DNA of 64,000 nucleotides from Dysosmobacter welbionis (GTDB lineage Bacteria; Bacillota; Clostridia; Oscillospirales; Oscillospiraceae): NCBI RefSeq assembly GCF_005121165.3, contig NZ_CP034413.3, positions 2,480,001 to 2,544,000 of the forward strand, read 5' to 3'. Shown piece by piece: positions 53,534 to 62,493 of this stretch (position 1 is its first letter; each line of letters starts with the position of its first letter). The notes under the pieces were generated by a model. It saw only the letters and a program-made list of their open reading frames with translations, ran no database searches and was not told where the DNA came from. The position numbers and the translations under genes were made by a program.

Positions 53534-54727
53534 TCAGGTCCAGGACCCGCAGGAGGGGGTGAGACTGTTCCCCCAGGCCAGCAGGGGGACGCGGTGCCGC
53601 TCCAGCAGCGCACAGGTACCGGCGTCCAGGCGGCGGACATCCCCGCAGATCAGAAAGGCGCCGGAGAGGGTGCGGAGGCGCGGCAGGATCTCGTCCGCCG
53701 TAATGGAGACAGCGGTGTCTGCGGCGGCCAGCAGCGTCAGGACTGCGGGAAGCTGCAGCCGGTCCCGGCAGGTGGCAAACTGCTCCAGCCGCCCGGCGGG
53801 GCGGGAGATGAGCAGAGACACGGCCACCTCCTCTTCCATCAGCTGCGCCGCCAGGGAGCCCAGGATCTCCAGGGCAGATTCGAAGTCCTCCGGCGGCAGG
53901 CCCGCGAAGGAGGCACCGTCCAGCAGGAACGCGGCCCGGCGGGGGGAGATTTTCTCGTAGATGTTCACCATGGCGCCCTGCCCCCGGGCCATCAGGCGGA
54001 AGTTCAGGGACCGGGCGTTGTCCCCCGGCTGGTAGGCGCGGACGTTCCGGATCACGGTCCGGTCATCCTGAAAGCCCCGGGCGCCGGTCTCCAGCTCCCA
54101 GCTGTTGCGCAGGAACCAGCGGGTGGACACGGGGACCAGCCGGGGAAACACCGCCAGCGTCACGGGCCTGGGCAGCGGGATTTCCTTCTCCCGGACGCAG
54201 AGGCACAGGCCGTCGCCGGAGAGCAGCCGGATCCGGTCAAAGGACAGCAGGCCCCGGTGCTCCGCCTGGAGGCGGCTGGTGTAGGACATCCGCTGATGCC
54301 CCAGCAGGAAGGAGACGTTCTTTTCATAATAGGGCTTCTGCACGCCCCCCTCCGGGAGTTCCACGGTCTCCCAGCGGTGCTCCGGCCGGAGGGCGCCGCC
54401 CGGCTCCAGGGGGAAGCGCACCGTCAGCCAGACCAGGGGCAGCCACTTGGGGTTGTCCAGCGTCACCCGCAGAGGACAGGGCTCCCCGGGGAAGACGCAG
54501 CTCCGCTCCGCCTGGAGGGCGGCGTTCACGCCGTCCAGCACATGGCGGGCCCAGAGGCGGGCCGCGGCGGCCACGGCGGCGGCCGCCAGAGAGAAGATGG
54601 CGGCGGGCAGCCGCCCGCTCAGGCTGAAGCCCACTCCGCAGGCTGCCAGGGCCAGGATGGAGAAGCGCCCCGTGAACAGGCTGGACTCGGCGAAGTCCAC
54701 TGCAGCGGACTCAGGCGTTCTGGCCAT
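53534..54727 (-). CDS. DUF58-domain protein (VWA-like MoxR partner)
   Basis: A 397-residue protein with two N-terminal membrane helices (about 20-60), a beta-rich section, and the DUF58 signature RNVRAYQPGDNARSLNFRLMARG near residue 225-250. DUF58 proteins have a VWA-like fold and work with MoxR ATPases, probably in assembly of surface or membrane complexes. The ATG at 54727 lies inside the end of the MoxR gene and follows GGAGGT, so translation is coupled. Confidence 0.88.
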   Translation of the reverse strand: MARTPESAAVDFAESSLFTGRFSILALAACGVGFSLSGRLPAAIFSLAAAAVAAAARLWARHVLDGVNAALQAERSCVFPGEPCPLRVTLDNPKWLPLVWLTVRFPLEPGGALRPEHRWETVELPEGGVQKPYYEKNVSFLLGHQRMSYTSRLQAEHRGLLSFDRIRLLSGDGLCLCVREKEIPLPRPVTLAVFPRLVPVSTRWFLRNSWELETGARGFQDDRTVIRNVRAYQPGDNARSLNFRLMARGQGAMVNIYEKISPRRAAFLLDGASFAGLPPEDFESALEILGSLAAQLMEEEVAVSLLISRPAGRLEQFATCRDRLQLPAVLTLLAAADTAVSITADEILPRLRTLSGAFLICGDVRRLDAGTCALLERHRVPLLAWGNSLTPSCGSWT

Positions 54728-55685
54728 GGGCAAGGACCTCCCCGGTCTCCCGGCAGGGCACCTGGGCCAGTACGGTCTCCACCACGCCGGCCGCCTCCAG
54801 GCCGGAGAGCGCCGCCTGATGGGACAGCAGTACCCGGTGGGGCAGGACGTAGCGGGCCAGATACTTCACATCGTCCGGGGTGACATAGTCCCGGCCGGAG
54901 AGGGCGGCATAGGCTTTGGAGGCCCGGAACAGGTCCCGGGACACCCGGGGGCTGGCGCCGCAGGCCAGCTCCGGCTGCTCCCGGGTGGCCTGGACCAGCT
55001 CCACGATGTACGCCACCACCGGATCGGACAGGCGGACCTGCCGGATCTCCCGGGTGAACCGATTGACTTCCTCCGGGGAGAGCAGGGGGCGGAGGTCCGC
55101 AAAGGCGGCTCCATCTCCCACGGTTCGGAGCATGGCGGCCTCCTCCCTGGGGGTGGGGTAGCCCATGGAGAGCTTGAAGAGGAAGCGGTCCAGCTGGGCA
55201 GCGGGCAGGGCGAAGGTGGTCTCCGTCTCCACGGGGTTCTGGGTGGCCAGGACCATGAAGGGTGGGGCCAGGGGATAGGTGACGCCGTCTACGGACACCT
55301 GCCGTTCCTCCATGGCCTCCAGCAGGGCGGACTGGGTACGGGGGATGGCCCGGTTGATCTCGTCCGCCAGCAGGATGTTGGTCATGATGGGGCCGGGGGT
55401 GAAGACCATCTCCCCGGTTTTCTGGCTGTAAATGTTCATGCCCACGATGTCTGAGGGCAGCAGATCCGGGGTGAACTGCACCCGCACCATGCCGCAGCCC
55501 AGCACCGCGGAGAGGGCCTTCACCAGCGTGGTCTTGCCCACGCCGGGGATATCGTCAATCAGCACGTGCCCGCCGGCAAACAGGCTGGTGAGTACCAGGC
55601 GGATCTGCTCACCCTTGCCGATGATGGCCTTGCCGCACTCTGTCTCGATCTGCTCCGCCAAATGGCGGAGTTCCGTGAAGTCCAT
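54711..55685 (-). CDS. MoxR-family AAA+ ATPase
   Basis: A 324-residue MoxR proper. Walker A is DIPGVGKTT (about 45-53), and the region VQFTPDLLPSDIVGMNIY, Walker B ILLADEINRA, sensor-1 ATQNPVE and the ALPAAQLDRFLFKL arginine-finger region are complete. The C-terminal helical lid follows. It is the first gene of the operon and overlaps the DUF58 gene by 17 bases. This is a second MoxR system, distinct from the longer ATPase at 15081-16595. Confidence 0.93.
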   Translation of the reverse strand: MDFTELRHLAEQIETECGKAIIGKGEQIRLVLTSLFAGGHVLIDDIPGVGKTTLVKALSAVLGCGMVRVQFTPDLLPSDIVGMNIYSQKTGEMVFTPGPIMTNILLADEINRAIPRTQSALLEAMEERQVSVDGVTYPLAPPFMVLATQNPVETETTFALPAAQLDRFLFKLSMGYPTPREEAAMLRTVGDGAAFADLRPLLSPEEVNRFTREIRQVRLSDPVVAYIVELVQATREQPELACGASPRVSRDLFRASKAYAALSGRDYVTPDDVKYLARYVLPHRVLLSHQAALSGLEAAGVVETVLAQVPCRETGEVLAHGQNA

Positions 55686-55720
55686 AGTCGTGCCTCCCAG
55701 GTTCCATGAAATACCCCTCT

Positions 55721-55749
55721 ATTATATCTAACCCGAAAGCGGACCGCAA
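55721..55749 (-). promoter_or_regulatory. Promoter of the MoxR-DUF58-DUF4129 operon
   Basis: TTGCGG (55744-55749) and TATAAT (55721-55726) on the minus strand, 17 bases apart. Confidence 0.65.
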
Positions 55750-55887
55750 GAGCGGATGCCAGCTCCGGGAAGACCTGAAAAAATGCGTGAAAAGGAGGGA
55801 ACCCTCTGGAAAAGCGGAAGCGCCTGTGCTATGATACGAAACAGAAGGTCCCGCAACAGGACCGACGAGAATTTGGGAGGAATGCGT

Positions 55888-57279
55888 ATGAAGAAGACAT
55901 TGTCCCTGCTCCTGTCCCTGGTGCTGATGCTCAGCCTGGCGCTGCCCGCATCCGCTGCGGAGACGGAGTACCCCACCCTGGAGGGCGGCGTAACCGAGAT
56001 CCAGAAGTATGGCAACATCGTCCTGGACATCGATCCGGCGGACCTGAAGGACGGCGGCTACACATACGGCGACCTGCTGACCGTCACCGTCAACGGCACT
56101 GGGTATGACATGCCCCTGTGCACCAACTACTCCGATGTGGACACCGGCGCGCTGGTGCTGCGGGACAGCGAGGGTGTGCTGATCGCCGCCATCAACATGG
56201 GGGACTTTGCGACCAGCAACGGCCTGGCCGCCAAGGTCACCGCCGAGGACGGCTCCTACACCTGGGAGTTCCCCGAGGGCCAGTCCCTGGAGAGCATCAC
56301 CGTCTCCATCTCCATGAAGGAGCAGGGCGGCTACTATGACCAGTACCTCATCCACCAGCTGACCCGCACCGACGAGCGGGCGGACTACGCCTCCGACGCG
56401 GTGTTCGCCAACTTCCGCAACGTGGCTGTGGGCGATCTGGGGGAGAACGCCTTTTTCCGCAGCAGCAGCCCCGTGAACAACGAGCTGGGCCGCGCCTCCT
56501 ATGCCGATGACCTGGCAGAGGCCGGCGGCATCCAGGCGGTCATGAACCTGGCGGATTCCAACGAGCTGATCGAGGGCTACATCGCCGCCGAGGGCTTCGA
56601 CTCCCCCTACTACCAGTCTCTGTACGAGGCGGGGAAGGTGAAGGCCCTGAACCTGGGCGTGGACTTCACCGCTGCCGACTTCAAGTCCGGCCTGGCGGAG
56701 GGCCTGCGCTTCTTCGCGGAGAATGAGGGGCCCTATCTGGTCCACTGCACCGAGGGCAAGGACCGGGCCGGCTTTGTCTCCGCCCTGCTGGAGTGCCTGA
56801 TGGGCGCCACCTATGACGAGGTTGTGGCGGACTACATGACCACCTATGTGAATTACTATCACCTGGAAGAAGGCGGCGAGCAGTATGAGGCGGTGAAGAA
56901 CAGCAACATCGTCTCCATCCTCACCAACATCACCGGCGCTGCGGAGGGCACGGATCTGACCACTGTGGATCTGGCCGCTGCGGCAGAGGACTATATGCTG
57001 GACGCCGGCCTGACCGCAGACGAGGTGACCGCCCTGAAGGCGAACCTGGCTAAGGACTACACGGTAGAGACCGAGGCTCCCGCGGAGGAGACGCCGGAGG
57101 AGCCTGTTCCCCAGGCCCAGACCTACACCGTGGAGGCGGGAGACTGCCTGTGGAACATCGCCTATGAGGTGTACGGCACCGGCACTCGCTGGACTGTGAT
57201 CTACGAGGCCAACCGGGATACCATCCGTGACCCCGGCATGATCCACATCGGGCAGGTGCTGACCATCCCCGCTGCCTGA
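55888..57279 (+). CDS. Secreted PtpB-like protein phosphatase with LysM domain
   Basis: A 463-residue exported protein. The signal peptide (MKKTLSLLLSLVLMLSLALP, cleavage near ASA-AE) is followed by an N-terminal beta domain, then a tyrosine/dual-specificity phosphatase domain of the Y_phosphatase3 (mycobacterial PtpB) type. Its catalytic loop is HCTEGKDRAGF with Cys287 and Arg293. After a proline/glutamate linker, residues 412-461 form a LysM domain (YTVEAGDCLWNIAYEVYG) that binds peptidoglycan. It should act outside the cell, attached to the wall. The second ATG is used because GGGAGG is seven bases before it. It lies just upstream of the pst operon. Confidence 0.87.
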   Translation: MKKTLSLLLSLVLMLSLALPASAAETEYPTLEGGVTEIQKYGNIVLDIDPADLKDGGYTYGDLLTVTVNGTGYDMPLCTNYSDVDTGALVLRDSEGVLIAAINMGDFATSNGLAAKVTAEDGSYTWEFPEGQSLESITVSISMKEQGGYYDQYLIHQLTRTDERADYASDAVFANFRNVAVGDLGENAFFRSSSPVNNELGRASYADDLAEAGGIQAVMNLADSNELIEGYIAAEGFDSPYYQSLYEAGKVKALNLGVDFTAADFKSGLAEGLRFFAENEGPYLVHCTEGKDRAGFVSALLECLMGATYDEVVADYMTTYVNYYHLEEGGEQYEAVKNSNIVSILTNITGAAEGTDLTTVDLAAAAEDYMLDAGLTADEVTALKANLAKDYTVETEAPAEETPEEPVPQAQTYTVEAGDCLWNIAYEVYGTGTRWTVIYEANRDTIRDPGMIHIGQVLTIPAA

Positions 57280-57302
57280 AAATGCCTGATTCGTTTTTGA
57301 AA

Positions 57303-57337
57303 ACAGCTCCCGGAGCAATCCGGGAGCTGTTTTTTTG
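57303..57337 (+). terminator. Terminator of the phosphatase gene
   Basis: Stem ACAGCTCCCGGA/TCCGGGAGCTGT followed by T7. Confidence 0.92.
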
Positions 57338-57360
57338 CCTTTGTATGCGCTTGCAAGGAT

Positions 57361-57416
57361 TTTACATAGACTTTACAGAGTCCTGGTGTCGGATTTTACT
57401 TCCGGCTGTTTATACT
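57361..57416 (+). promoter_or_regulatory. Pho box and promoter of the pst operon
   Basis: TTTACA occurs twice eleven bases apart (57361-57366 and 57372-57377), the spacing of PhoP/PhoB direct repeats, with a weaker TTTTAC further on. TATACT (57411-57416) serves as -10. The response regulator gene at 62494 is the likely binder. Confidence 0.75.
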
Positions 57417-57464
57417 AAGACCGTCCCTTGAGCAACAGACATAGGAAAAGGAGTAATCTTCGAT

Positions 57465-58346
57465 ATGAAAAAAGTATTTTCGCTCTTGCTGTCCCTGACC
57501 ATGGTCATGGCTCTGCTGGCCGGCTGCGGCGGTGACACCACGGCTGACGACACCACGGATGATACCGCTTCCAACGACGCCGCCCAGGAGGAGACCGCTG
57601 AGCTGAGCGGCACTGTGGCCACCGACGGCTCCACCTCCATGGAGGAGGTCATCGGCGCCCTGGGTGAGCAGTTTATGGCCGACAACTCCGGCGTGTCCGT
57701 CACCTACAACCCCACCGGTTCTGGCGCCGGCATCGAGGCCGTGTCCAACGGCAGCTGCGACATCGGCCTGGCCTCCCGCGCACTGACCGATGACGAGAAG
57801 GCGGGCGGCTTGACTGAGACCATCGTGGCCCTGGACGGCATCGCCGTGATCGTCAACGCTGAGAACCCCGTCTCCGACCTGACCCTGGAGCAGATCGCCT
57901 CCATCTACACCGGCGCTGTCACCGATTGGTCTGAGTTCGGCAGCGACGCCGGCGCCATCGCCGTGATCGGCCGTGAGTCCGGCTCCGGTACCCGTGACGG
58001 CTTCGAGTCTATCACCGGCACTGAGGACCAGTGCGTGCTGGCCCAGGAGCTGAGCTCTACCGGCGCCGTGATCGAGGCGGTTCGTACCACCCCCGGCGCC
58101 ATCGGCTATGCCTCCCTCTCCGCCGTGCAGGATCAGAAGGGCATCACGGTCCTGACTGTGGGCGGCGTGGCTCCCTCTGAGGCCACGGTCCTGGACGGCA
58201 GCTATGCCATTCAGCGTCCCTTCGTGTTCGCCACCCGCACCGATGAGGCCCTGTCGGACGCGGCCCAGGCCTTCTTCGACTTCGCCACCTCCACCGCCGC
58301 CAGCGACCTGATCGCCAACGCCGGCGCCGTGCCCGTGGCCCAGTAA
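57465..58346 (+). CDS. pstS: Phosphate-binding lipoprotein PstS
   Basis: A 293-residue lipoprotein with lipobox LAGC (Cys21), a D, T and S-rich linker, then the PstS core. Phosphate-contact segments are DGSTSMEEV near residue 49, NPTGSGAGIEAVSNGSCDIG, and GRESGSGTRDGFESI. It captures phosphate outside the cell for PstCAB. AAAAGGAG precedes the ATG. It is the first gene of the operon, under a Pho box, and expected to be induced by phosphate limitation. Confidence 0.95.
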   Translation: MKKVFSLLLSLTMVMALLAGCGGDTTADDTTDDTASNDAAQEETAELSGTVATDGSTSMEEVIGALGEQFMADNSGVSVTYNPTGSGAGIEAVSNGSCDIGLASRALTDDEKAGGLTETIVALDGIAVIVNAENPVSDLTLEQIASIYTGAVTDWSEFGSDAGAIAVIGRESGSGTRDGFESITGTEDQCVLAQELSSTGAVIEAVRTTPGAIGYASLSAVQDQKGITVLTVGGVAPSEATVLDGSYAIQRPFVFATRTDEALSDAAQAFFDFATSTAASDLIANAGAVPVAQ

Positions 58347-58382
58347 GACAACGCTTGTTTTCCACCCTCATATATACGGTCA

Positions 58383-58411
58383 GCCGCCGTGCCCACCACT
58401 GGGGCGGCGGC
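58383..58411 (+). terminator. Intra-operon hairpin between pstS and pstC
   Basis: GCCGCCG/CGGCGGC arms with a 15-base loop and no T run. Such elements often lower permease expression relative to the binding protein. Confidence 0.4.
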
Positions 58412-58463
58412 CGTTCCGCTGAAATCTGGACGGACGCCTTGTCCGGGAACAAAGGAGAACCTT

Positions 58464-59423
58464 ATGGAACATGAAATCGCGGGGCAGGCTGTGAAGGCCG
58501 CCATGGACGGCGCGCTGGTCGGCACCGCCGACAGGAAAAAGGAGCCCATGACCGGGAAAAAAGCCCTGAAGGCCATGGAGCGGGTGATGAATGCCCTCTT
58601 CTTTATCTGCGGCATGGTGGCTGTGGCGTTCGTGCTCCTCATCAGCATCTACCTTATCATCTCGGGCCTGCCGGCCATTCTGGAGATCGGGCCCATCAAC
58701 TTCCTGTTCGGGACCCGCTGGTATGCCTCTACCGGAGACTTCGGCATCTTCGCCATCATCCTCACCTCCTTCGCGGGCACGGCGGGGGCCATTCTCGTGG
58801 GGGTGCCCATCGGCCTGATGACGGCCATTTTCCTGTCCAAGGTGGCGCCGCCTAAGTTTGCCGCCGTAGTTCATGCGGCAGTGGAACTGCTGGCCGGCAT
58901 CCCCTCCGTGGTGTACGGCCTGGTGGGTATGATCCTGCTGGTGCCCGCCATCCGGGTGGCCTTTGACCTGCCCTCCGGCGCCACGCTCCTGGCGGCTATC
59001 ATCGTGCTGGCGGTGATGATTCTGCCCTCTATCGTCTCCGTGTCGGAGACGGCGCTGCGCGCCGTGCCCCGGGAGTATGAGGAGGCGTCTCTGGCCCTGG
59101 GGGCCACCCATATCGAGACCGTGTTCCGCGTCAGCGTGCCCGCTGCCCGCAGCGGCATCGCCACCGCCATTGTGCTGGGCATCGGCCGGGCCATCGGTGA
59201 GGCCATGGCCATCATTATGGTGGCGGGCAATGTGGCCAATATGCCGGGCCTGCTGACGCCGGTGCGGTTTTTGACCACCGCCATTGCCTCGGAGATGTCC
59301 TACGCCTCCGTGGGCTCCCTCCACCGCAATGCCCTGTTCTCCATCGGCCTGGTGCTGTTCCTCTTCATCATGCTGATCAATGTGTTCCTCAACGTCTTTA
59401 TCAAGCGGAAAAAGGAGGACTGA
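58464..59423 (+). CDS. pstC: Phosphate ABC transporter permease PstC
   Basis: A 319-residue permease with six main helices and an N-terminal cytoplasmic extension of about 40 residues. The coupling loop EYEEASLALGATHIETVFRVSVP and the segment AGIPSVVYGLVGM are PstC/PstA hallmarks. The ATG at 58464 follows AAAGGAG. It pairs with PstA to form the channel; pstA follows after 6 bases. Confidence 0.95.
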   Translation: MEHEIAGQAVKAAMDGALVGTADRKKEPMTGKKALKAMERVMNALFFICGMVAVAFVLLISIYLIISGLPAILEIGPINFLFGTRWYASTGDFGIFAIILTSFAGTAGAILVGVPIGLMTAIFLSKVAPPKFAAVVHAAVELLAGIPSVVYGLVGMILLVPAIRVAFDLPSGATLLAAIIVLAVMILPSIVSVSETALRAVPREYEEASLALGATHIETVFRVSVPAARSGIATAIVLGIGRAIGEAMAIIMVAGNVANMPGLLTPVRFLTTAIASEMSYASVGSLHRNALFSIGLVLFLFIMLINVFLNVFIKRKKED

Positions 59424-59429
59424 CCGAAC

Positions 59430-60284
59430 ATGGAATCTCATACCCTGTCCCCCCGGCGCCAGCTGTACGACAAGGGCCTGCGGGTGGTGCTGTACTTCTG
59501 CGGCTTCCTCACCTGCGCGCTGCTGGTTCTGATCATCGGCTATATCTTCTACCGGGGCGTCCCATTCATCAGCTGGGAGCTGCTGTCTACCCAGTCCAGC
59601 TATATCAACGACACCATCGGTATCCTGCCCAATATCCTCAACACGCTCTATATCATCCTGCTGTCCATGGTGATCGTGCTGCCCCTGGGCGTGGGCGCCG
59701 CCATCTATCTGACGGAGTACGCCACCAACCGGCGTCTGGTGGCTGTCATCGAGTTCGCCACCGAGACCCTCACCGGCATCCCCTCCATCATCTTCGGCCT
59801 GGTGGGTATGCTGTTCTTCATCCAGATGATGGGATTGAAGACCGGTGTGCTGGCCGGCGGCCTGACCCTGGTGGTGATGATCCTGCCCACCATCGTCCGC
59901 ACCACCCAGGAGAGCCTGAAGACCGTGCCGGACTCCTACCGGGAGGGCGCCCTGGCCATGGGCGCCGGTAAATGGCACATGGTCCGCACTGTGGTGCTGC
60001 CCAACGCGGTGGACGGCATCGTCACCGGCTGCATCCTGGCGGTGGGCCGCATTGTGGGCGAGAGCGCGGCGCTGCTGTACACCGCCGGCTTCGGCCTGGT
60101 GCTCAATAACTTTGTGACTGCGCTGGAATCCTCCTCCGCCACATTGACCGTGGCCCTGTATGTGTATGCCAGTGAGCGGGGCGAGACAGACATCGCCTTC
60201 GCCATCGCCACCATTTTGATGCTGCTGACGCTGGTCATCAACCTGTCCGCCAATCTGGTGGGCCGGAAGCTGAAGAAAAACTGA
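59430..60284 (+). CDS. pstA: Phosphate ABC transporter permease PstA
   Basis: A 284-residue permease with six helices. TGIPSIIFGLVGMLFF and the coupling loop SYREGALAMGAGKWHMVRTVVLP identify PstA. It lies between pstC and pstB with short spacings (6 and 15 bases) and a GGAGGA-type site for the following gene. Confidence 0.95.
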   Translation: MESHTLSPRRQLYDKGLRVVLYFCGFLTCALLVLIIGYIFYRGVPFISWELLSTQSSYINDTIGILPNILNTLYIILLSMVIVLPLGVGAAIYLTEYATNRRLVAVIEFATETLTGIPSIIFGLVGMLFFIQMMGLKTGVLAGGLTLVVMILPTIVRTTQESLKTVPDSYREGALAMGAGKWHMVRTVVLPNAVDGIVTGCILAVGRIVGESAALLYTAGFGLVLNNFVTALESSSATLTVALYVYASERGETDIAFAIATILMLLTLVINLSANLVGRKLKKN

Positions 60285-60299
60285 CGAGGAGGATACGAA

Positions 60300-61055
60300 A
60301 TGTCCACCATCATTCAAGTAAAGGACCTGAATCTGTGGTACGGGGCGCACCATGCCCTCCACGGTGTGAATATCGACATTCCGGAGCATGAGATCACCGC
60401 CCTGATCGGCCCCTCCGGCTGCGGAAAGTCCACCTTTCTGAAGACCCTGAACCGGATGAATGACCTGGTACCGGGCATCCGCATTGAGGGGGAGGTCAAC
60501 TACGCCGGGCAGAACATCTACGCCCCCAATGTGGACACCACCTGGCTGCGCAAGCAGATCGGCATGGTGTTCCAGAAGGCCAATCCCTTCCCTATGAGCA
60601 TCTATGACAACGTGGCCTACGGCCCCCGGACCCACGGCATCCGCTCCCGGGCCAAGCTGGACGAGATCGTGGAGAACTCTCTCCGCTCCGCCGCCATCTG
60701 GGACGAGGTGAAGGACCGGCTGAAGAAGAGTGCCCTGGGCCTCTCCGGCGGCCAGCAGCAGCGGCTGTGCATTGCCCGTGCCTTGGCAGTGGAGCCGGAG
60801 ATCCTGCTGATGGATGAGTCCACCAGCGCCCTGGACCCCATCTCCACCTCCAAGATCGAAGACCTTGCAGTGGAACTGAAAAGCAAGTATACTGTCATCA
60901 TGGTGACCCACAATATGCAGCAGGCCGCCCGTGTCTCCGACAACACGGCGTTTTTCCTGCTGGGGGATCTGGTGGAGTTCGGCAGGACGGAGACACTGTT
61001 CTCCACCCCCACGGACAAGCGCACAGAAGACTACATCACCGGCCGGTTCGGCTAA
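60300..61055 (+). CDS. pstB: Phosphate ABC transporter ATP-binding protein PstB
   Basis: A 251-residue ATPase. Walker [21 protein letters not shown], the PstB-specific [20 protein letters not shown], signature [15 protein letters not shown] and Walker [13 protein letters not shown] are all complete. Length is typical. It powers phosphate import through PstCA and, with PhoU, passes the phosphate status to the PhoR kinase. Confidence 0.97.
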   Translation: MSTIIQVKDLNLWYGAHHALHGVNIDIPEHEITALIGPSGCGKSTFLKTLNRMNDLVPGIRIEGEVNYAGQNIYAPNVDTTWLRKQIGMVFQKANPFPMSIYDNVAYGPRTHGIRSRAKLDEIVENSLRSAAIWDEVKDRLKKSALGLSGGQQQRLCIARALAVEPEILLMDESTSALDPISTSKIEDLAVELKSKYTVIMVTHNMQQAARVSDNTAFFLLGDLVEFGRTETLFSTPTDKRTEDYITGRFG

Positions 61056-61068
61056 GGAGGGACGTAAG

Positions 61069-61716
61069 GTGAGAAACAGATTTGGCGAGCAGCTGGAGCG
61101 GCTGCACGTGGAAATGATCCAGATGGGCGCCCTGTGTGAGGATGCCATCTCTGCCGCGGCCCAGGCCCTGATGAAGGGTGACGAGGACCTGGCACGCGCC
61201 GCCGGGGAGGCGGAGCGGGAGATCGACCAGAAGGAGCGGGAGGTGGAGAACCTCTGCCTGAAGCTGCTGCTGCAGCAGCAGCCCGTGGCACGGGACCTGC
61301 GGGAGATCTCCTCTGCGCTGAAGATGATTTCCGATCTGGAACGGATCGGGGACCAGGCGGCGGACATCGCGGAGCTGACCCGGTTCGTGCGTCTGCCGGA
61401 CGGCCCCGGCCGCCAGCGGATCGAGGAGATGTCCAAGGCCGTCATCCGGATGGTGACAGACAGTGTGGACTCCTTTGTAAAGCGGGATCTGGAGCTGGCC
61501 CGGGAGGTCTGCCGGGAAGACGACCAGGTGGACGACCTGTTCAACCAGGTGAAAAAGGAGCTGATCGGGCTGATCGCCGCAGACGCCGACTCCGGCGAGC
61601 TGTGGCTGGATCTCATCATGGTGGCCAAGTATCTGGAGCGGATCGGCGATCACGCCACCAACGTGGCGGAGTGGGTGGAGTACTCCATTACGGGGAATCA
61701 CCCCTCCAACAACTGA
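61069..61716 (+). CDS. phoU: Phosphate signalling protein PhoU
   Basis: A 215-residue protein built of two three-helix PhoU repeats with the metal-binding acidic motifs ERIGDQAADIAE (first repeat) and ERIGDHATNVAEWVEY (second). It links PstB to PhoR and keeps the Pho regulon off when phosphate is plentiful. The start is a GTG with AAGGAGGGA upstream, 13 bases after pstB. Confidence 0.95.
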   Translation: MRNRFGEQLERLHVEMIQMGALCEDAISAAAQALMKGDEDLARAAGEAEREIDQKEREVENLCLKLLLQQQPVARDLREISSALKMISDLERIGDQAADIAELTRFVRLPDGPGRQRIEEMSKAVIRMVTDSVDSFVKRDLELAREVCREDDQVDDLFNQVKKELIGLIAADADSGELWLDLIMVAKYLERIGDHATNVAEWVEYSITGNHPSNN

Positions 61717-61764
61717 GCGGCCTGCGCACAGGCGCGGCGCCGATATTGAAAAGGGGGAGGGGCC

Positions 61765-62424
61765 ATGCTTACCTATGAGGATGTGAAAAACAATTCTGCG
61801 GTCCGGACCTATATCCAGAGGGCGGACGAGTCTCTGACCGCTCTGGGCTATACGGAGCACAGCTTTGCCCACGTGACGGCGGTGGCGGAAAACGCCGCCT
61901 ATATCCTCTCCACCCTGGGGTATCCGGAGCGGACGGTGGAGCTGGCAAAGATCGCCGGGTTTCTTCACGACATCGGCAACCTGGTGAACCGGGTGGATCA
62001 CTCCCAGTCCGGTGCGGTCATGGCCTTCCGCATTCTGGACAACATGGATTGTCCTCCGGAGGAGATCGCCACCATCGTCACCGCCATCGGCAACCACGAC
62101 GAGGGCACCGGCATGCCGGTGAACGCCGTGGCGGCGGCACTGATCCTGGCGGACAAGTCCGACGTCCGCCGCAGCCGGGTCCGGAATCCGGATATGGCCA
62201 GCTTCGACATCCATGACCGGGTGAACTACTCGGTGAAGAAGTCCGTCCTGAAGATCAACGAGGAGCACACGCTCATCAAGCTGAAGCTGTCCGTGGACAC
62301 GAAGTACGGCTCTGTCATGGACTATTTTGAGATCTTCATGGGCCGGATGCTCCTCTGTCGAAAGGCAGCGGAGAAGCTGGGCCTGCAGTTCAAGCTGATG
62401 ATTAACGAGCAGCAGCTGATCTGA
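61765..62424 (+). CDS. HD-domain phosphohydrolase of unknown substrate
   Basis: A 219-residue protein. Its HD metal motif is complete: His36, His68-Asp69 in FLHDIGN, His111 in GNHDEG and Asp130 in LADKSD. The C-terminal 70 residues are a beta-rich extension (LKINEEHTLIKLKLSVDTKYG). HD proteins hydrolyse nucleotides, including (p)ppGpp and cyclic dinucleotides. The substrate is not given by the sequence. It sits inside the Pho locus between phoU and phoB, which points to a role in phosphate starvation. GGGGGAGGGG precedes the ATG. Confidence 0.85.
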   Translation: MLTYEDVKNNSAVRTYIQRADESLTALGYTEHSFAHVTAVAENAAYILSTLGYPERTVELAKIAGFLHDIGNLVNRVDHSQSGAVMAFRILDNMDCPPEEIATIVTAIGNHDEGTGMPVNAVAAALILADKSDVRRSRVRNPDMASFDIHDRVNYSVKKSVLKINEEHTLIKLKLSVDTKYGSVMDYFEIFMGRMLLCRKAAEKLGLQFKLMINEQQLI

Positions 62425-62493
62425 CCGGCCGCCGGAGGGAGACACCCTCCGTCCCTCCAGCGGGGCGGAGAGATTGAATGGGGAGGGATATCT

